A DNA stretch of 64,000 bases. It comes from Macrostomum hystrix. Taxonomy: Eukaryota; Platyhelminthes; Macrostomidae. This document shows, one piece after another, positions 1-11,186 of the stretch. The position numbers and the translations under genes were made by a program. A model generated the notes under the pieces. It worked only from the letters and a program-made list of their open reading frames with translations, was not told where the DNA came from and ran no database searches. Each line of letters opens with the position of its first letter. Position 1 is the first letter of the stretch. Location of the stretch: the NCBI GenBank assembly GCA_950097015.1, contig CATNEN010000003.1, forward strand, positions 11,809,501-11,873,500, read 5' to 3'.

Positions 1-786
1 ATTGAGAGGTACATGAGGACGATTGAAAATATTGGGATAAAGAAAAAATGAATGATGATTTAATTATATTAAACTGCTTTGATTTTTTGAACCGCAAAAT
101 GTTAGTTGGCAACTCAGGTGGAAAGGCAATTTAACGTATATATTTAATACTAATTAACATGTACATTCTATTTTGAAGCACCTTGAATAAACAATAGCAC
201 TCCTCAAGCATAAACTTGCACTTGATTAAGGAAAATAAAATAAAAAGTACAGATATAAGTACGCAAATAGAAAATTGCATTGAATCGCTTAACAAAAGCC
301 GATAAGACTTAATAACCTAAATAAATGATACATGCGTTTCTAGTATTTTGACTTCGATGTATGTGAAGTTTCAGTAATTAAAAATTAAAAATGTAAAAAT
401 AATTATTGGCAATAATGAATTGCATTACTATACTATTGTATTGATAGCTCGAAAAAAGTTAGTTCGTTTTGACAGTGTATCATATAACAAAGAACGTACG
501 AGTCAGGCTTATGAGTACGCTGAAATAAACTTGAGTTATGAGTAATGTATTTCTGACATGTTTATTGTTTTATTGTTTTCCTTCCAAATTCAAATTATCA
601 GTGAAACAACCAATTGTATCTCGTATCTAGTGCGTACAAAAATTTTATTGCTGCATCAAGGACGTATGCCAAGTAAAAATATTCATGCAAATATCGAAAT
701 ATGAAACCATTTGTAGCAAAAGTAGTCGGTTAAATGGAAAATTGGGGTTTGTAATGAACAGAGAAAAAAATGAGTTTGTTTGTACA
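1..786. other. AT-rich non-coding DNA
   Basis: No open frame with protein-like composition, tandem array or recognisable element was seen on either strand. The composition is strongly AT-rich, unlike the GC-richer exons further right. Confidence 0.6.
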
Positions 787-937
787 CAGTGGCGTAGCTA
801 GAAATTTTCGATGGGGGGGATAAATGAAAAAAATTGAACGAACAATTCAAAAATAGACTGTATTTTAATGGTAATGCTCCCCCCTTTCAACCCTCCCACA
901 ATTTTTCTGCCGCTTGGGGCAGAAATCTACGCCACTG
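787..937. mobile_element. 151-bp hAT-type MITE with perfect 8-bp target duplication
   Basis: The element starts CAGTGGCGTAG and ends CTACGCCACTG, which are exact inverted termini. It is flanked on both sides by the same 8 bp, TTTGTACA (779-786 and 938-945). An 8-bp duplication with CAG...CTG ends is typical of hAT transposons. The interior has runs of G on the left and C on the right and no coding capacity, so it is a non-autonomous copy that would need a transposase from elsewhere. The perfect duplication suggests a fairly recent insertion. Confidence 0.88.
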
Positions 938-1572
938 TTTGTACAGAAAAGACTGTTTAAAATTGAAATATAAAGAAGCTGGTTTAACAAATTGAGTAGT
1001 TCTTCATTCTATTGACTCAGTTCTTTATTAACAATCAATATTGTAATTGTAACAGCTTTCACACGGGATTACGTTCAGAAATTCGAATTTTCGAATGATT
1101 CAATTTCAGGCCGATTGTTGGGACGATCTGAAATGAAGTTGGTAAAAACCTGCCAGCCAATCTTATTAAGTTTAAGCTTATAAGGCTAGTGCTTAAGTGT
1201 ACTGTTTAGCAGAAGCTGGCTATTTGTATCAATACAATGTCTTATTATTAGAAAATGCTGATTTAGGCATCAATAAAATTATAGAATTCGTGTTATAGAA
1301 TTATAGTTCAATTCTGCCTATTTTAGTACCACCCTAAGGTGCAACATTAACTATTTTATGCTATGTTAATAACTTGCTACCGAAATTCGATTGTGTCTGA
1401 TTTTAGTGTCTGATTTTAGTTTTGCTCATAACAGTGATAATAATTATTGCTGCAGACCAGCAATTTGGTGACACTAGACCAGGGGTCGGCAACCTCCGGC
1501 CCGCGGGCCAGATGCGGCCCTCGAAGCTCCCAAATCCGGCCCTTAGCTCCTCCTAACACCTACTCTACAGTA

Positions 1573-1918
1573 CACCCTATCTCATCTCTCCCCTATCTCA
1601 TCTCTTCCCTGTCTCATCTCTCCCCTGTCTTATCTCTCCCTGTCTTATCTCTCTCCTGTCTTATCTCTATCCTGTCTCATCTCTCTCCTGTCTCATCTCT
1701 CCCCTGTCTCACCTCTCCCTGTCTTATCTCTCCCCTGTCTTATCTCTCCCCATTTTCATCTCTCCCCTTTTTCATCTCTCCTCTGTCTCATCTCTCTTGC
1801 GTCTTATCTCCCCCGTCTCATCTCTCACCTGTCTGATCTCTCCTGTGTCTCATCCACAGATACTATAATAACTATAATAACAGTTATTATAGTATCTGTG
1901 GTCTCATCTCTCCCCTTT
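1573..1918. repeat. Minisatellite, unit close to TCTCATCTCTCCCCTG
   Basis: About 20 degenerate copies of a roughly 15-16 bp pyrimidine unit lie inside the hAT-type MITE. The same unit recurs at 8216-8447 (reverse complement) and 60372-60965. Apparent open frames here are products of the repeat. Confidence 0.9.
1854..1901. repeat. 48-bp palindrome (20-bp arms, 8-nt loop)
   Basis: Left arm 1854-1873 (CCACAGATACTATAATAACT) is the exact reverse complement of 1882-1901, around the loop ATAATAAC. It interrupts the minisatellite inside the MITE and would form a stable hairpin as single-stranded DNA or RNA. Confidence 0.95.
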
Positions 1919-2385
1919 CTTCATGCGGTCCGCCGTCGTCTTTAAGATTCTCTCTTTAGCCCGCGTGGTATATAAGGTTGCCGACCCCTGCTCTAGACCC
2001 TCAGCCAGCGAGGATGCAATTCTGCCCATTCCACTACTCCTGAGCACACACACATACAGATACTGTACGCAGGCACTCGCTCACACAGGTGTGTACATCT
2101 GCCCTGACTTTTTCATCGACAGGCAGGGTATGCACTCTCACTGTGCCTTGGAGGTCGGCCCTCAAGGGCATAAGTTACAAGACAACCTCCCAAGCCTTCT
2201 CTCTACGCGGCTGCGCCCCAAATGAATGTGACCTCGCCGCGGAATCTAGCTCAGGGACCTTGGTGTGAGAGGCAAAGACGTCAGACCGCTTAGCCACTCA
2301 CCCCTTAGTTTTGGTTAACTCTTAGCCCTAAAGTTGCATTGTTTCAAATGATTAATCTTGCATCGAAGTCCCATTTGATGGATTT

Positions 2386-2391
2386 TTTATT
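2386..2391 (-). terminator. Poly(A) signal of the odd-skipped-related gene
   Basis: AATAAA on the minus strand lies 14 nt beyond the stop codon at 2405-2407. It would give a very short 3' UTR. It supports this exon being the last one. Confidence 0.5.
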
Positions 2392-2404
2392 TGTTATTCT
2401 GAGC

Positions 2405-5400
2405 TCACCCGCAGGATGACGTCACGGTGCAACAAGCGGCAGTGTGAACTTTCTGAGTCCTGGCCTGGCAGAAGCCTTTGCCGCAGGTCGGACAGACGTA
2501 AGGCTTGACCTTGTTGTGCACGTAGCTATGATCTCTGAGGTGATCGCGTCGTCGGAACGCCTTGCCGCACACTTTGCATGGGAAAGGGCGCTCGTTCGTG
2601 TGAGTCCGCTCGTGAATCATCTGGTTGTAGGACTTGGTGAAGCGGCGACTGCAGAACTTACAGATGTACTCCTTCCTGGCCCTTTAAAAAATTTGCTTAG
2701 TTGTTAATATCCTGCATGGTTGCGATTCTTCGTAATTTTCAAGACTGTTCAACTTTTAGACTAGTCAAATGTCGAATACCATTAGGTTTTTATATTGGAG
2801 TCTGCAGTTGAGAGCTAGGTTGTCGCACAGTGGTTCGAGCTCCAAGAACCACTTGGATTAGAAAGTCATAAAACTAAGTTTCTTAGAAAAATATTTGTCC
2901 TATTGAGGTCCTTGCTTAAGACTTCTTACCTAGAGGTTGGGAGTTCGACTTTGATCCCGATCCAGATGTTAAATCGATACCAGCATCAGCTGGGGCGAAG
3001 TAATTTTTTTCTATCTATTTAACAATGAAATTTTTTGTCCTCCCTGTGACCTGACAACGGTAGTTTACCTAGATTAGGTAGTTTTCGTGCGTCATGGTTT
3101 ATCTAAACAATATTTAATTAAGTTCCCTTTTTTGTTTAAACCTTTTACCTCAGCGACTTTTTATATGACTAATTTTAGGCATTTCAAAACACAAGCGGAA
3201 GTGGTATTAATTATCAATCTAGATTAGGTCCTTTCTGCTGTCTATAAGTTAGTGATAGCTAAGTACTCGTGTGTGATCGACTAAGATTCTAAATTAGTAC
3301 AAACCAAAAGTCGGAAAGTCAGTCAAATATTAGAAGTGTGAATCTGCGAACCTATTTGTAACTGGGCCAAACTCGGGTGTCAGTGACAGGAAAGTGTAAA
3401 CAGTTGGGTTTCTCTGGGAAAAATTTTCCTTTGTTTATTTAGCGCTCTGTCTTAACTAATCTTTAATATCGGGCAATTGTACTTTTTGTTGATTCCTTGA
3501 CTATTGTTCCTTAAATGTAAATCTGTAAAAAGTATAGAAATATTTAGATCATGAAGAAATCACTTTCCACTTGATCTGTCACGAAGAGTGAAAGCCTGAT
3601 TTTTACAAAAACACGCTAAAATTCTGACCTTTGATTTAAATCATATTTTGATGGAGGTGAAGGATAGGTGAAGTGAGGTATCTAGGGTGACATGAGTGAT
3701 GTAGGGTGAAGTGAAGGGATGTAGGGCGTGGAGAAGGGATGTAGGGTGAGGTGAAGGAATGCAGGGTGAGGTGAAGGCATTTAAGGTGATGTGAAGGGAT
3801 GTAGGGTGACGTGAAGGGATGTAGGGTGAGGTGATGGGATGTAGGGTGAGGTGAAGGGATGTAGGGTGAGGTGATGGGATGTAGGGCGTGGTGAAGGGAT
3901 GTGGGTGCAGGATAGGGTGAGGTGCAGGAATGCAGGGTGAGGTGAAGGATGTAAGAGATGTTAAGTGATGTAAGGTGATGTGAAGGGATGTAGGGTTATG
4001 TGAAGGGATGTAGGGTGAGGTGAAGGATATCGGATGAGGTGAAGGGATGTAGGTTGAGGTGAAGGATGTAGGGTGAGGAGAAGGGATGTAGGGTGTGATG
4101 AAGGGATGTTAGTTAAAAGGAATGTAGGAATGTTGGATGTGAGCAGTCAGTTAACTCTCATTTTTAGTGCAGTCGCATGAGAGGCAGAACATGCAAACTA
4201 ATAACACCCACAGTAGAAGATGGCAGCTCATTTTCTGTTTGAGTCAGAATATTCCAACTCTATTGCGCATATGACTGCTTATTGCTGATATCTTTATTTA
4301 ACTGCATAGTAACAACAAGCAGCTTGAAGGAAATCTTATCCTTTTGCCAAAATAAAAATTGCGCGCCTAAATTAACCTTTTTTTAAACCGAGAATTCGTT
4401 TTAGCACTTATTCTGATAACTCTGTTATTACGAGTACGATGCCGACGGGTAGCTTAGTGGCATAAATTAACACAAAAAAATAGGAAGTGAAAAATGAATT
4501 GCGAAATTTATACCTTCCTATATACGGAAAAATACATACTGACCTAAAATGTGTCTATTCTTTATAGAGAATGGATTTTATATGAAGCAACACTATTATG
4601 GGTCATATAATATGCTCGTGCATAGGTATCTGGTTTCTATAATTAGTTAGGCTGAGAAACAAAGACCTAGTGGCTCTTCAGTACCTCTACCTCCAAGATT
4701 TTAAGGTCTCAGATTTAGGATCTAAACAATCCTTCAGATGTCCTGAAACCTCTTTAAACACCCGAAATCCTTCAGATGTCCTGAAACCTCTTTAAACACC
4801 CGAAATCCTTCAGATGTCCTGAAACCTCTTTAAACACCCGAAATCCTTCAGATGTCCTGAAACCTCTTTAAACACCCGAAATCCTTCAGGTGTCCTGAAA
4901 CCTCTTTAAACACCCGAAATCCTTCAGGTGTCCTGAAACCTCTTTAAACACCCGAAATCCTTCAGATGTCCTGAAACCTCTTTAAACACCCAATCCTTCA
5001 GGTGCTCTGGTATAATAATAATAATAATTGCAGGAGGGCTGCGGGCACTGGCACATCACTAGTGACACTTGGTCCGCAGCCAGCGAGGAGGCAATTCCGC
5101 CCATTTCGCTGACTCCTGAGCACACTCGCACACAGATACCGTGTGCGAGCTCTTTAGCTTCTCACCTTCCGCGTGGTTTTCTGACTGTGGCTGCGGCCGG
5201 CAGGTTGGTCGTTGAAACCTGCATCGGCGGTTTGGACGGCAGCTGCAGTCTGCAGTCTTCTGTCTCGCAGGTCTTGTAGCAGGACTCCGCAAGACGACTG
5301 AAATCGAATCGAGCGGGTGGTGGCGGTGGCTGCGGTAGTTCCTTCATTAGTTGCAGCGGCGGCGGCAGACGCATATAGGTTGGCACGGAGCACACGGTTG

Positions 5401-5520
5401 GCAGGTACTGGCGCAGCAGGGCCATGTAGATTGAAAGCTGCTGCAGATCCGCTGCAGCTATTAGCGGCGGCGGCTGCGGCAGCGACGGTCGTAGATGCAG
5501 AAACGACTCCCACTTTGCGT
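2405..5520 (-). CDS. Odd-skipped-related (OSR/bowl-type) zinc-finger transcription factor, last two exons
   Basis: Probable nuclear DNA-binding regulator of the Odd-skipped/OSR family. Two minus-strand exons were identified: 5520-5166 and 2681-2405 (stop TGA 2407-2405). They join in phase 2 (AG|G) across a GTGAGA donor and an AAAG acceptor. The first encodes a Pro-rich region with [12 protein letters not shown], like the FDF motif ahead of OSR fingers. The second encodes three fingers: [22 protein letters not shown], then [17 protein letters not shown], then [17 protein letters not shown]. The linkers and the [10 protein letters not shown] and GKGFCQ signatures are family hallmarks. The third finger ends H-x3-C instead of H-x3-H. 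The first exon starts in phase 1 after CTGTCAG, so earlier exons with the start codon exist but were not found. A SINE fragment and several minisatellites fill the intron. The family call is strong; the gene is incomplete here. Confidence 0.85.
2692..3645. other. Intronic DNA of the odd-skipped-related gene
   Basis: No exon was seen on either strand. A stretch around 2815-3000 faintly recalls a decayed SINE, with a GGGAGTTCGA box-B-like string and a CAGCATCAGCTGG motif similar to the SINE-A body, but it is too diverged to call. Confidence 0.4.
3648..4128. repeat. Minisatellite, GGTGAAGGGATGTAGGGTGA-type unit
   Basis: About 22 degenerate copies of a roughly 21-bp G-rich unit lie in the intron of the odd-skipped-related gene. 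The words GGGTGA and GATG..GGG also occur in the array at 19048-19822. Confidence 0.9.
4728..5006. repeat. 38-bp tandem repeat, about 7 copies
   Basis: The unit begins CCTTCAGATGTCCTGAAACC and continues with a TTTAAACACCCG segment. Copies are nearly identical, with only A/G changes at CAGATG/CAGGTG. The array is followed directly by the tail of a SINE-B fragment. Confidence 0.95.
5010..5150 (-). mobile_element. SINE-B copy 2, 3' fragment
   Basis: It matches other SINE-B copies from the ATA-rich tail through the CAGCCAGCGAGG and CGCACACAGATACCGT blocks, then stops about 15 bp before the minus-strand splice donor at 5165. The tRNA-like head is missing. Confidence 0.85.
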
Positions 5521-5629
5521 CTGACAGAAATTTTTTTTCAAAGAAAATCAGACGTTTAAATTTCTGTATTTCATATCTACGAGAGCCCCCGTAGATAAAG
5601 TAAAAAAAGCTTCAAACCTTAATAAATTA

Positions 5630-6205
5630 GAGTTTCAAATTTACTTAATTATGGTTAGCATTGGTTACCGCACCGATGTTAATTACTGTTCTACAACTAC
5701 TTAATTAAGGGTAAACACACCGACCCTAATTACAGTTTCAAAACTACCTAATCTTCTTCATTTCTTCATACCTCATTTTCTAATAACTACAATTTCACCT
5801 AATTAGGGGTTACCACACCCACCTTAATTACAGTATCACACCTAACTAATTAGGGGTTACCACACCCACCTTAATTACAGTTTCACACCTACCTAATTAG
5901 GGGTTACCACACCCACCTTAATTACATTTTCACACCTACCTAATTAGGTTTACCACACCCACCTTAATTACAGTTTCACACCTACCTAATTAGGGTTACC
6001 GCACCCACCTTAATTACAGTATCACACCTACCTAATTAGGGGTTACCACACCCACCTTAATTACAGTATCACACCTACCTAATTAGGGGTTACCACACCC
6101 ACCTTAATTACAGCTTCACACCTACCTAATTAGGTTTACCGCACCCACCTTAATTACAGTATCACACCTACCTAATTAGGGTTACCATACCTAACCTGAA
6201 GTACA
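5630..6205. repeat. Tandem repeat of about 45 bp, 10 or more copies
   Basis: The unit contains CACACCTACCTAATTAGG and CACCCACCTTAATTACAG. Copies at the left edge (5630-5780) are degraded and those from 5800 on are well conserved, suggesting older edges and a younger core. Confidence 0.92.
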
Positions 6206-6783
6206 GTAATTTAGTAAAAAACTAAAAGCATCTATTTGCAATTCGACCAAAGATATTATCTGAACATAAAAATTGTTAGACCGATAGACTGTGTCAAATT
6301 AGGCAACCACTCATTTTCTCCTAGCTAGTGGTACCGGCGGAGTAATTGTGACTTAAAATTATCTAGCTTCAACATTAATTGATAAGAAGTCGCATAACCG
6401 TAGAGTTTATTTGCAACATTAGCCAACCAACAAGGCTATAACCGTTAACACCTATTAGGCCATCTGGTGACAGCTGCTCCAAGTAAAAATGATGTTTAAA
6501 TAATTTATGCCAAAGGAAACCCAACTTTAAATTGTTAACATTGTGCAACCTTGCATGCCTCATGATCGCGTAATGCTCAAACTGAATCTAGCGTTTGTTT
6601 ACTTAAAGTTTGACTTTGTGTATTGCAGTTCTAAATACTATATTATTCTGTATTTGCTCTAAGGGGGATGTTTGAGAAAATTTAACGCCCTAATTACTAA
6701 AGGTTCCGTTAAGATAAGTGATGAACTCGTCTCTAACCTTTGCTGTAACCTTGACGATCGAGGTTTGACCTCTGTACAGCTTA
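6206..6783. other. Non-coding DNA between arrays
   Basis: No supportable gene or element was found. The short open frames here lack splice support and protein-like composition. Confidence 0.45.
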
Positions 6784-7118
6784 CACCGAGGATTATTTAT
6801 GAGGAGATTTGGTAGTACACACTGAGGATTATTTATCCGGGATTCGACAGCAAACACTGAGGATTATTTATCAGGGATTCGACAGCAAACGCTGAGGATT
6901 ATTTATCAGGGATTTGACAGCCCACGCTGAGGATTATTTATCAGGGATTTGACAGCCCACACTGAGGATTATTTATCAGGCATTTGACAGCAAACACTGA
7001 GGATTATTTATCGAGGATTTGACAGCAAACACTGAGGATTATTTATCATGGTTTCGAAAGGACACGCTGAGGATTATTTATCAGGGATTTGACACAAAAC
7101 ACTGACGATTATTTGTCT
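6784..7118. repeat. Tandem repeat of about 35 bp, 9 copies
   Basis: The unit contains CTGAGGATTATTTATCAGGG and GATTTGACAGC. Copies carry scattered point differences. The copies are contiguous, so there is no repeat-spacer structure. Confidence 0.93.
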
Positions 7119-8215
7119 TTAATTTTTTGCAGCTGACGATAAGAATTCCATTTTTCGCTTTTAATTTTTTCAACTTGAAAACGAACGGTACTTCGACCTA
7201 CTTTGACAGCCTAGTAACCGCCGAAAACTGGTTTGGACCGAATATTTTGAGTCAGCGAAATTTTTACGCACGAATTTAAGAAAAACTAGGATTTGTTTAT
7301 ATAGATCGAAATCTTGGAATTATATTTGAAATTCATTTTAGCGTAGTCTAAAATGAAATACATATTAGTTGTTTGATTGGCTGTTTTTCATATTTCCGCT
7401 CTGATTTTTGCTAAATTATTAAAGGACTGTTAAGTAAAGCGGCATTTTTGTTAATTCGAATCTATCAACTTCCGGCTTTTTCATAATCTTGATTTCATTA
7501 ATTCAAACCCACCTGCACCACCCATCTGCACATAAGCCCTATAAAGTGGTTTCCTTTTTTTAGAATTTTGATTTTGAAAGTTGTAAAAAATTTAAGGCGG
7601 ACACAGTGTTATCAAGGATTAGGGTAGAAAGTTTAAATTAATTCATTTACAGACACTACAGATTTTATTGCCTGTTATTTTGTTTTAACTGTTGTAAAAT
7701 ATTAACTCTATAGGTGGCGCTCAATTCAATTTACTGTTTATTTTCTGGTCCGCATGAGAGATCTGAGATATAGATAAGACAACTAAATGGCGGAAAAAAG
7801 CTGTCACCATTATTTTAAGCTTTAAATATTCTATTTGCTTAAAACTATTCGTGATTCATTCCACTTATAGGCGTTGACTGTTCTAAATAACCAAATTAGT
7901 TTAAACAAAAAAGGGGTTAATGTGCTTTATAAACAAAATGTGCTATTGGTCCTGGCGACAGGATGAACTAAGAGCTAAATAGCTGGCCATTGTATAGACA
8001 TGAATAACTTCTTATTGACCCACCGAAAAGTTACACTAAATGTTACACTAAATGAGGCACTCGTGACAAACTGAGTGAAGGGCGCGCGGCTTTGTTACCA
8101 ACTCAAGTCTGACTCAAGGCAAAACTTGCATTTAGAAGTACTGACAATACCCTTCTCAATAATTACTTCCTTATTCCATCACACTTCGTTTCGAGTATAT
8201 AAATTTATAGAAAAG
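7119..8215. other. AT-rich non-coding DNA
   Basis: No exon, tandem array or recognisable mobile element was seen on either strand. Confidence 0.45.
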
Positions 8216-8447
8216 ACCGGGGAGAGATGAGAAAGGGCAGAGATGAGACAGGGGAGAGTTGAGGCACTGGAGAGATGAGAAAGGGTAGAGATGAGACAGG
8301 GGAGAGATGAGACTGGGTAGAGATGAGAGAGGGCATAGATGAGACAGGGAGAGATGAGACATGGAGAGATGAGACATGAAGAGATGAGACAGGGAGAGAT
8401 GAGACATGGAGAGATGAGACAAGTAGAGATGAGACGCGGGAGAGTTA
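8216..8447. repeat. Minisatellite, GAGATGAGACAGGGGA unit
   Basis: About 15 copies of a 15-16 bp unit that is the reverse complement of the arrays at 1573-1918 and 60372-60965. No terminal inverted repeats were found around this copy. Confidence 0.92.
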
Positions 8448-9057
8448 AGACACTACTGTTGTTATTGCGACTCTTCCCCCATTAAGATTAAAAAGTCCTG
8501 GAACCTAATGAAGTGGTGGATGCATCCGACAAGGCATGGCATCTTAACAATAGATCATGATGCACAAATTTAAGCTGAAACTCTGGCAATCAAAGTTATC
8601 GAAACGCAAAATTATTAAATTTGCTTACCTGTTAAAAGGAACCCGTCGCTATGACTTGTCTTATTATCACGCTCTGGAGCCATAAGTCAAAATTTCAAGA
8701 GAGAATCGGATTTCGATAGTTTAACAGCTGCTGTGGCGGCACTTAGGAACTGGTGTTCTATAGATCCAACTTTTTAGTGAATCGGGGTTGAAATTATACA
8801 CCCAGGGTCAAGGTGGAAGTCTGGCCAATTAGCGGCTAGTCGGGGGTATTGACACTCGGCACCCGGATCCAATGAGAGAGGGGCAGAGACAAAGTCCACA
8901 CTGACAGGCTATTCCAGTGAGTAACGCACTCACTGGCTACCTTATAATTCTGAATTTCTCTTTGTGATAAGAAATTGTGAAATCTCATGAAATACAGATC
9001 CGGTTGCCAGGGTATGGACGCCTCCACTCACTCCATTTACTGGGATAACGTTTGGGG
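8448..9057. other. Non-coding DNA
   Basis: A 63-codon minus-strand frame (8836-9027) has no family signature and no convincing splice sites. Nothing else was recognised. Confidence 0.4.
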
Positions 9058-9605
9058 AGTTTAGTTAGTTAGCTAGTTAGTTAGCTAGTTAGTTAGTTAG
9101 TTAGCTAGTTAGTTAGTTAGTTAGCTAGTTAGTTAGTTAGTTAGCTAGTTAGTTAGTTAGTTAGCTAGTTAGTTAGTTAGTTAGCTAGTTAGTTAAATAG
9201 TTAGATAGTTAGTTAGCTAGTTAGTTAGCTAGTTAGTTAGTTAGTTAGCTAGTTAGTTAGTTAGTTAGCTAGTTAGTTAGTTAGTTAGTTTGTTTGTTTG
9301 TTTGTTTGTTAGTTAGCTAGTTAGTTAGTTAGTTAGTTAGTTAGCTAGTTAGTTAGTTAGTTAGCCAGTTAGTTAGTTAGTTAGTTAGCTAGTTAGTTAG
9401 TTAATTATTTAGTTAGTTAGTTAGTTTGTTAGTTAGCTAGTTAGTTAGATAGTTAGATAGTTAGATAGTTAGTTAGTTAGCTAGTTAGTTAGTTAGTTAG
9501 CTAGTTAGTTAGTTAGTTAGTTAGTTAGCTAGTTAGTTAAATAGTTAGATAGTTAGTTAGTTAGCTAGTTAGTTAGCTAGTTAGTTAGTTAGTTAGTTAG
9601 TTAGC

Positions 9606-9664
<59 letters not shown>

Positions 9665-9729
9665 CTAGTTAGTTAGATAGTTAGATAGTTAGTTAGCTAG
9701 TTAGTTAGCTAGTTAGTTAGTTAGTTAGC

Positions 9730-9771
<42 letters not shown>

Positions 9772-9961
9772 GTTTGTTTGTTAGTTAGCTAGTTAGTTAG
9801 ATAGTTAGCTAGTTAGTTAGTTAGTTAGCCAGTTAGTTAGTTAGTTAGCTAGTTAGTTAGTTAATTATTTAGTTAGTTAGTTTGTTTGTTAGTTAGCTAG
9901 TTAGTTAGATAGTTAGATAGTTAGTTAGTTAGTTAGTTAGCTAGTTAGTTAGTTAGTTAGC

Positions 9962-9992
<31 letters not shown>

Positions 9993-10364
9993 CTAGTTAG
10001 TTAAATAGTTAGATAGTTTGTTAGCTAGTTAGTTAGCTAGTTAGTTAGTTAGTTAGCTAGTTAGTTAGTTAGCTAGTTAGTTAGCTAGTTAGTTAGTTAG
10101 TTAGCCAGTTAGTTAGTTAGTTAGTTAATAGTTAGCTAGTTAGTTAGTTAATTATTTAGTTAGTTAGTTAGTTTGTTAGTTAGCTAGTTAGTTAGATAGT
10201 TAGATAGTTAGATAGTTAGTTAGTTAGCTAGTTAGTTAGTTAGTTAGCTAGTTAGTTAGTTAGTTAGTTAGTTAGCTAGTTAGTTAAATAGTTAGATAGT
10301 TAGTTAGCTAGTTAGTTAGCTAGTTAGTTAGTTAGTTAGTTAGCTAGCTAGTTAGTTAGTTAGC

Positions 10365-10399
<35 letters not shown>

Positions 10400-10464
10400 C
10401 TAGTTAGTTAGATAGTTAGATAGTTAGTTAGCTAGTTAGTTAGCTAGTTAGTTAGTTAGTTAGC

Positions 10465-10498
<34 letters not shown>

Positions 10499-10564
10499 GT
10501 TTGTTTGTTTGTTTGTTAGTTAGCTAGTTAGTTAGATAGTTAGCTAGTTAGTTAGTTAGTTAGC

Positions 10565-10607
<43 letters not shown>

Positions 10608-10808
10608 CTAGTTAGTTAGTTAGTTAGCTAGTTAGTTAGTTAGTTAGCTAGTTAGTTAGTTAGTTAGCTAGTTAGTTAGTTAGTTAGCTAGTTAGTTAGT
10701 TAGCTAGTTAGTTAGTTAGTTAGCTAGTTAGTTAGTTAGTTAGCTAGTTAGTTAGTTAGTTTGTTAGTTAGCTAGTTAGTTAGTTAGCTAGTTAGTTAGT
10801 TAGTTAGT
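9058..10808. repeat. 1.75-kb TTAG tetranucleotide tract with TAGC, GATA and TTTG interruptions
   Basis: Almost pure (AGTT)n with regularly placed GCTAG variants. Blocks such as repeated TTTG followed by TTAGCTAG (near 9286, 9768 and 10493) and TTAATTATTTAG (near 9400, 9862 and 10150) recur. The tract therefore grew partly by copying segments of several hundred bp. Confidence 0.98.
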
Positions 10809-11186
10809 AATTATAATAGAATTCAAAATATGTTTGGCAAACAATTAAATATAACTTTGTGTACTTATGTATGTCTTTGTAGTCTTCTAGTTTATCGGGT
10901 GACAGAAGTTTATGAATTCGTGGGAATTTTGGTAACGTAAATGTTTTGATATTCGCATTGGGATCATGCGTGTCAGATAACAATGCCCACCCGCTTCTGC
11001 ATGGGCATGAAGTCTGAACAACAATCAGATATATGCGATTGCAAGATGGCTGTCTAAAACATTTCCACAGCAATTGTTGCTATTTATAGAATAATATTTT
11101 TGAAACACGAAGCCATATATAACTTTTATTCCTTTTTCTTCCCGTTTTGATTTCAAAGTCGCAACGTTGTTTAAAAGAACGGCTTT
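10809..11186. other. Non-coding or unassigned DNA
   Basis: A minus-strand frame of 89 codons (10804-11073) covers part of this stretch. Its predicted protein matches no family I know and it runs into the TTAG tract, so I do not call it. Confidence 0.35.

Larger units (their letters stand above)
1480..1990. mobile_element. hAT-type MITE carrying an internal minisatellite
   Basis: The termini are CAGGGGTCGGCAACC (1480-1494) and its exact reverse complement (1976-1990). Flanking 8-mers are CACTAGAC (1472-1479) and CTCTAGAC (1991-1998), which differ at one base and fit the hAT preference for a TCTAGA-like centre. Between GC-rich subterminal blocks lies a tandem array of a pyrimidine-rich unit and a 48-bp palindrome. 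There is no transposase, so this is non-autonomous. Confidence 0.87.
1436..2307 (-). mobile_element. SINE-B copy 1, split by a hAT-type MITE
   Basis: This is a tRNA-derived SINE in minus orientation. Its distal part (1436-1479, with an ATA-rich tail) ends in GGTGACACTAGAC. The body resumes at 1999 with CAGCCAGCGAGG and runs to the tRNA-like head near 2307. Other copies (for example 51112-51452) have the two parts contiguous, so the 511-bp MITE at 1480-1990 inserted into a pre-existing SINE. The head on the minus strand carries an A-box-like segment and a B box resembling GAGCTNGATTCC. Confidence 0.85.

Noticed and set aside
4728-7118. CRISPR-like regular repeats of 35-45 bp
   Set aside because: Copies are contiguous, with no unique spacers, and the DNA is plainly eukaryotic.
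9058-10808. Telomere-like TTAG repeat
   Set aside because: It lacks the TTAGGG or TTAGG unit and lies internally with heterogeneous interruptions.
10804-11073. 89-codon minus-strand frame
   Set aside because: No family similarity recognised, no splice support, and its end is made by the TTAG tract.
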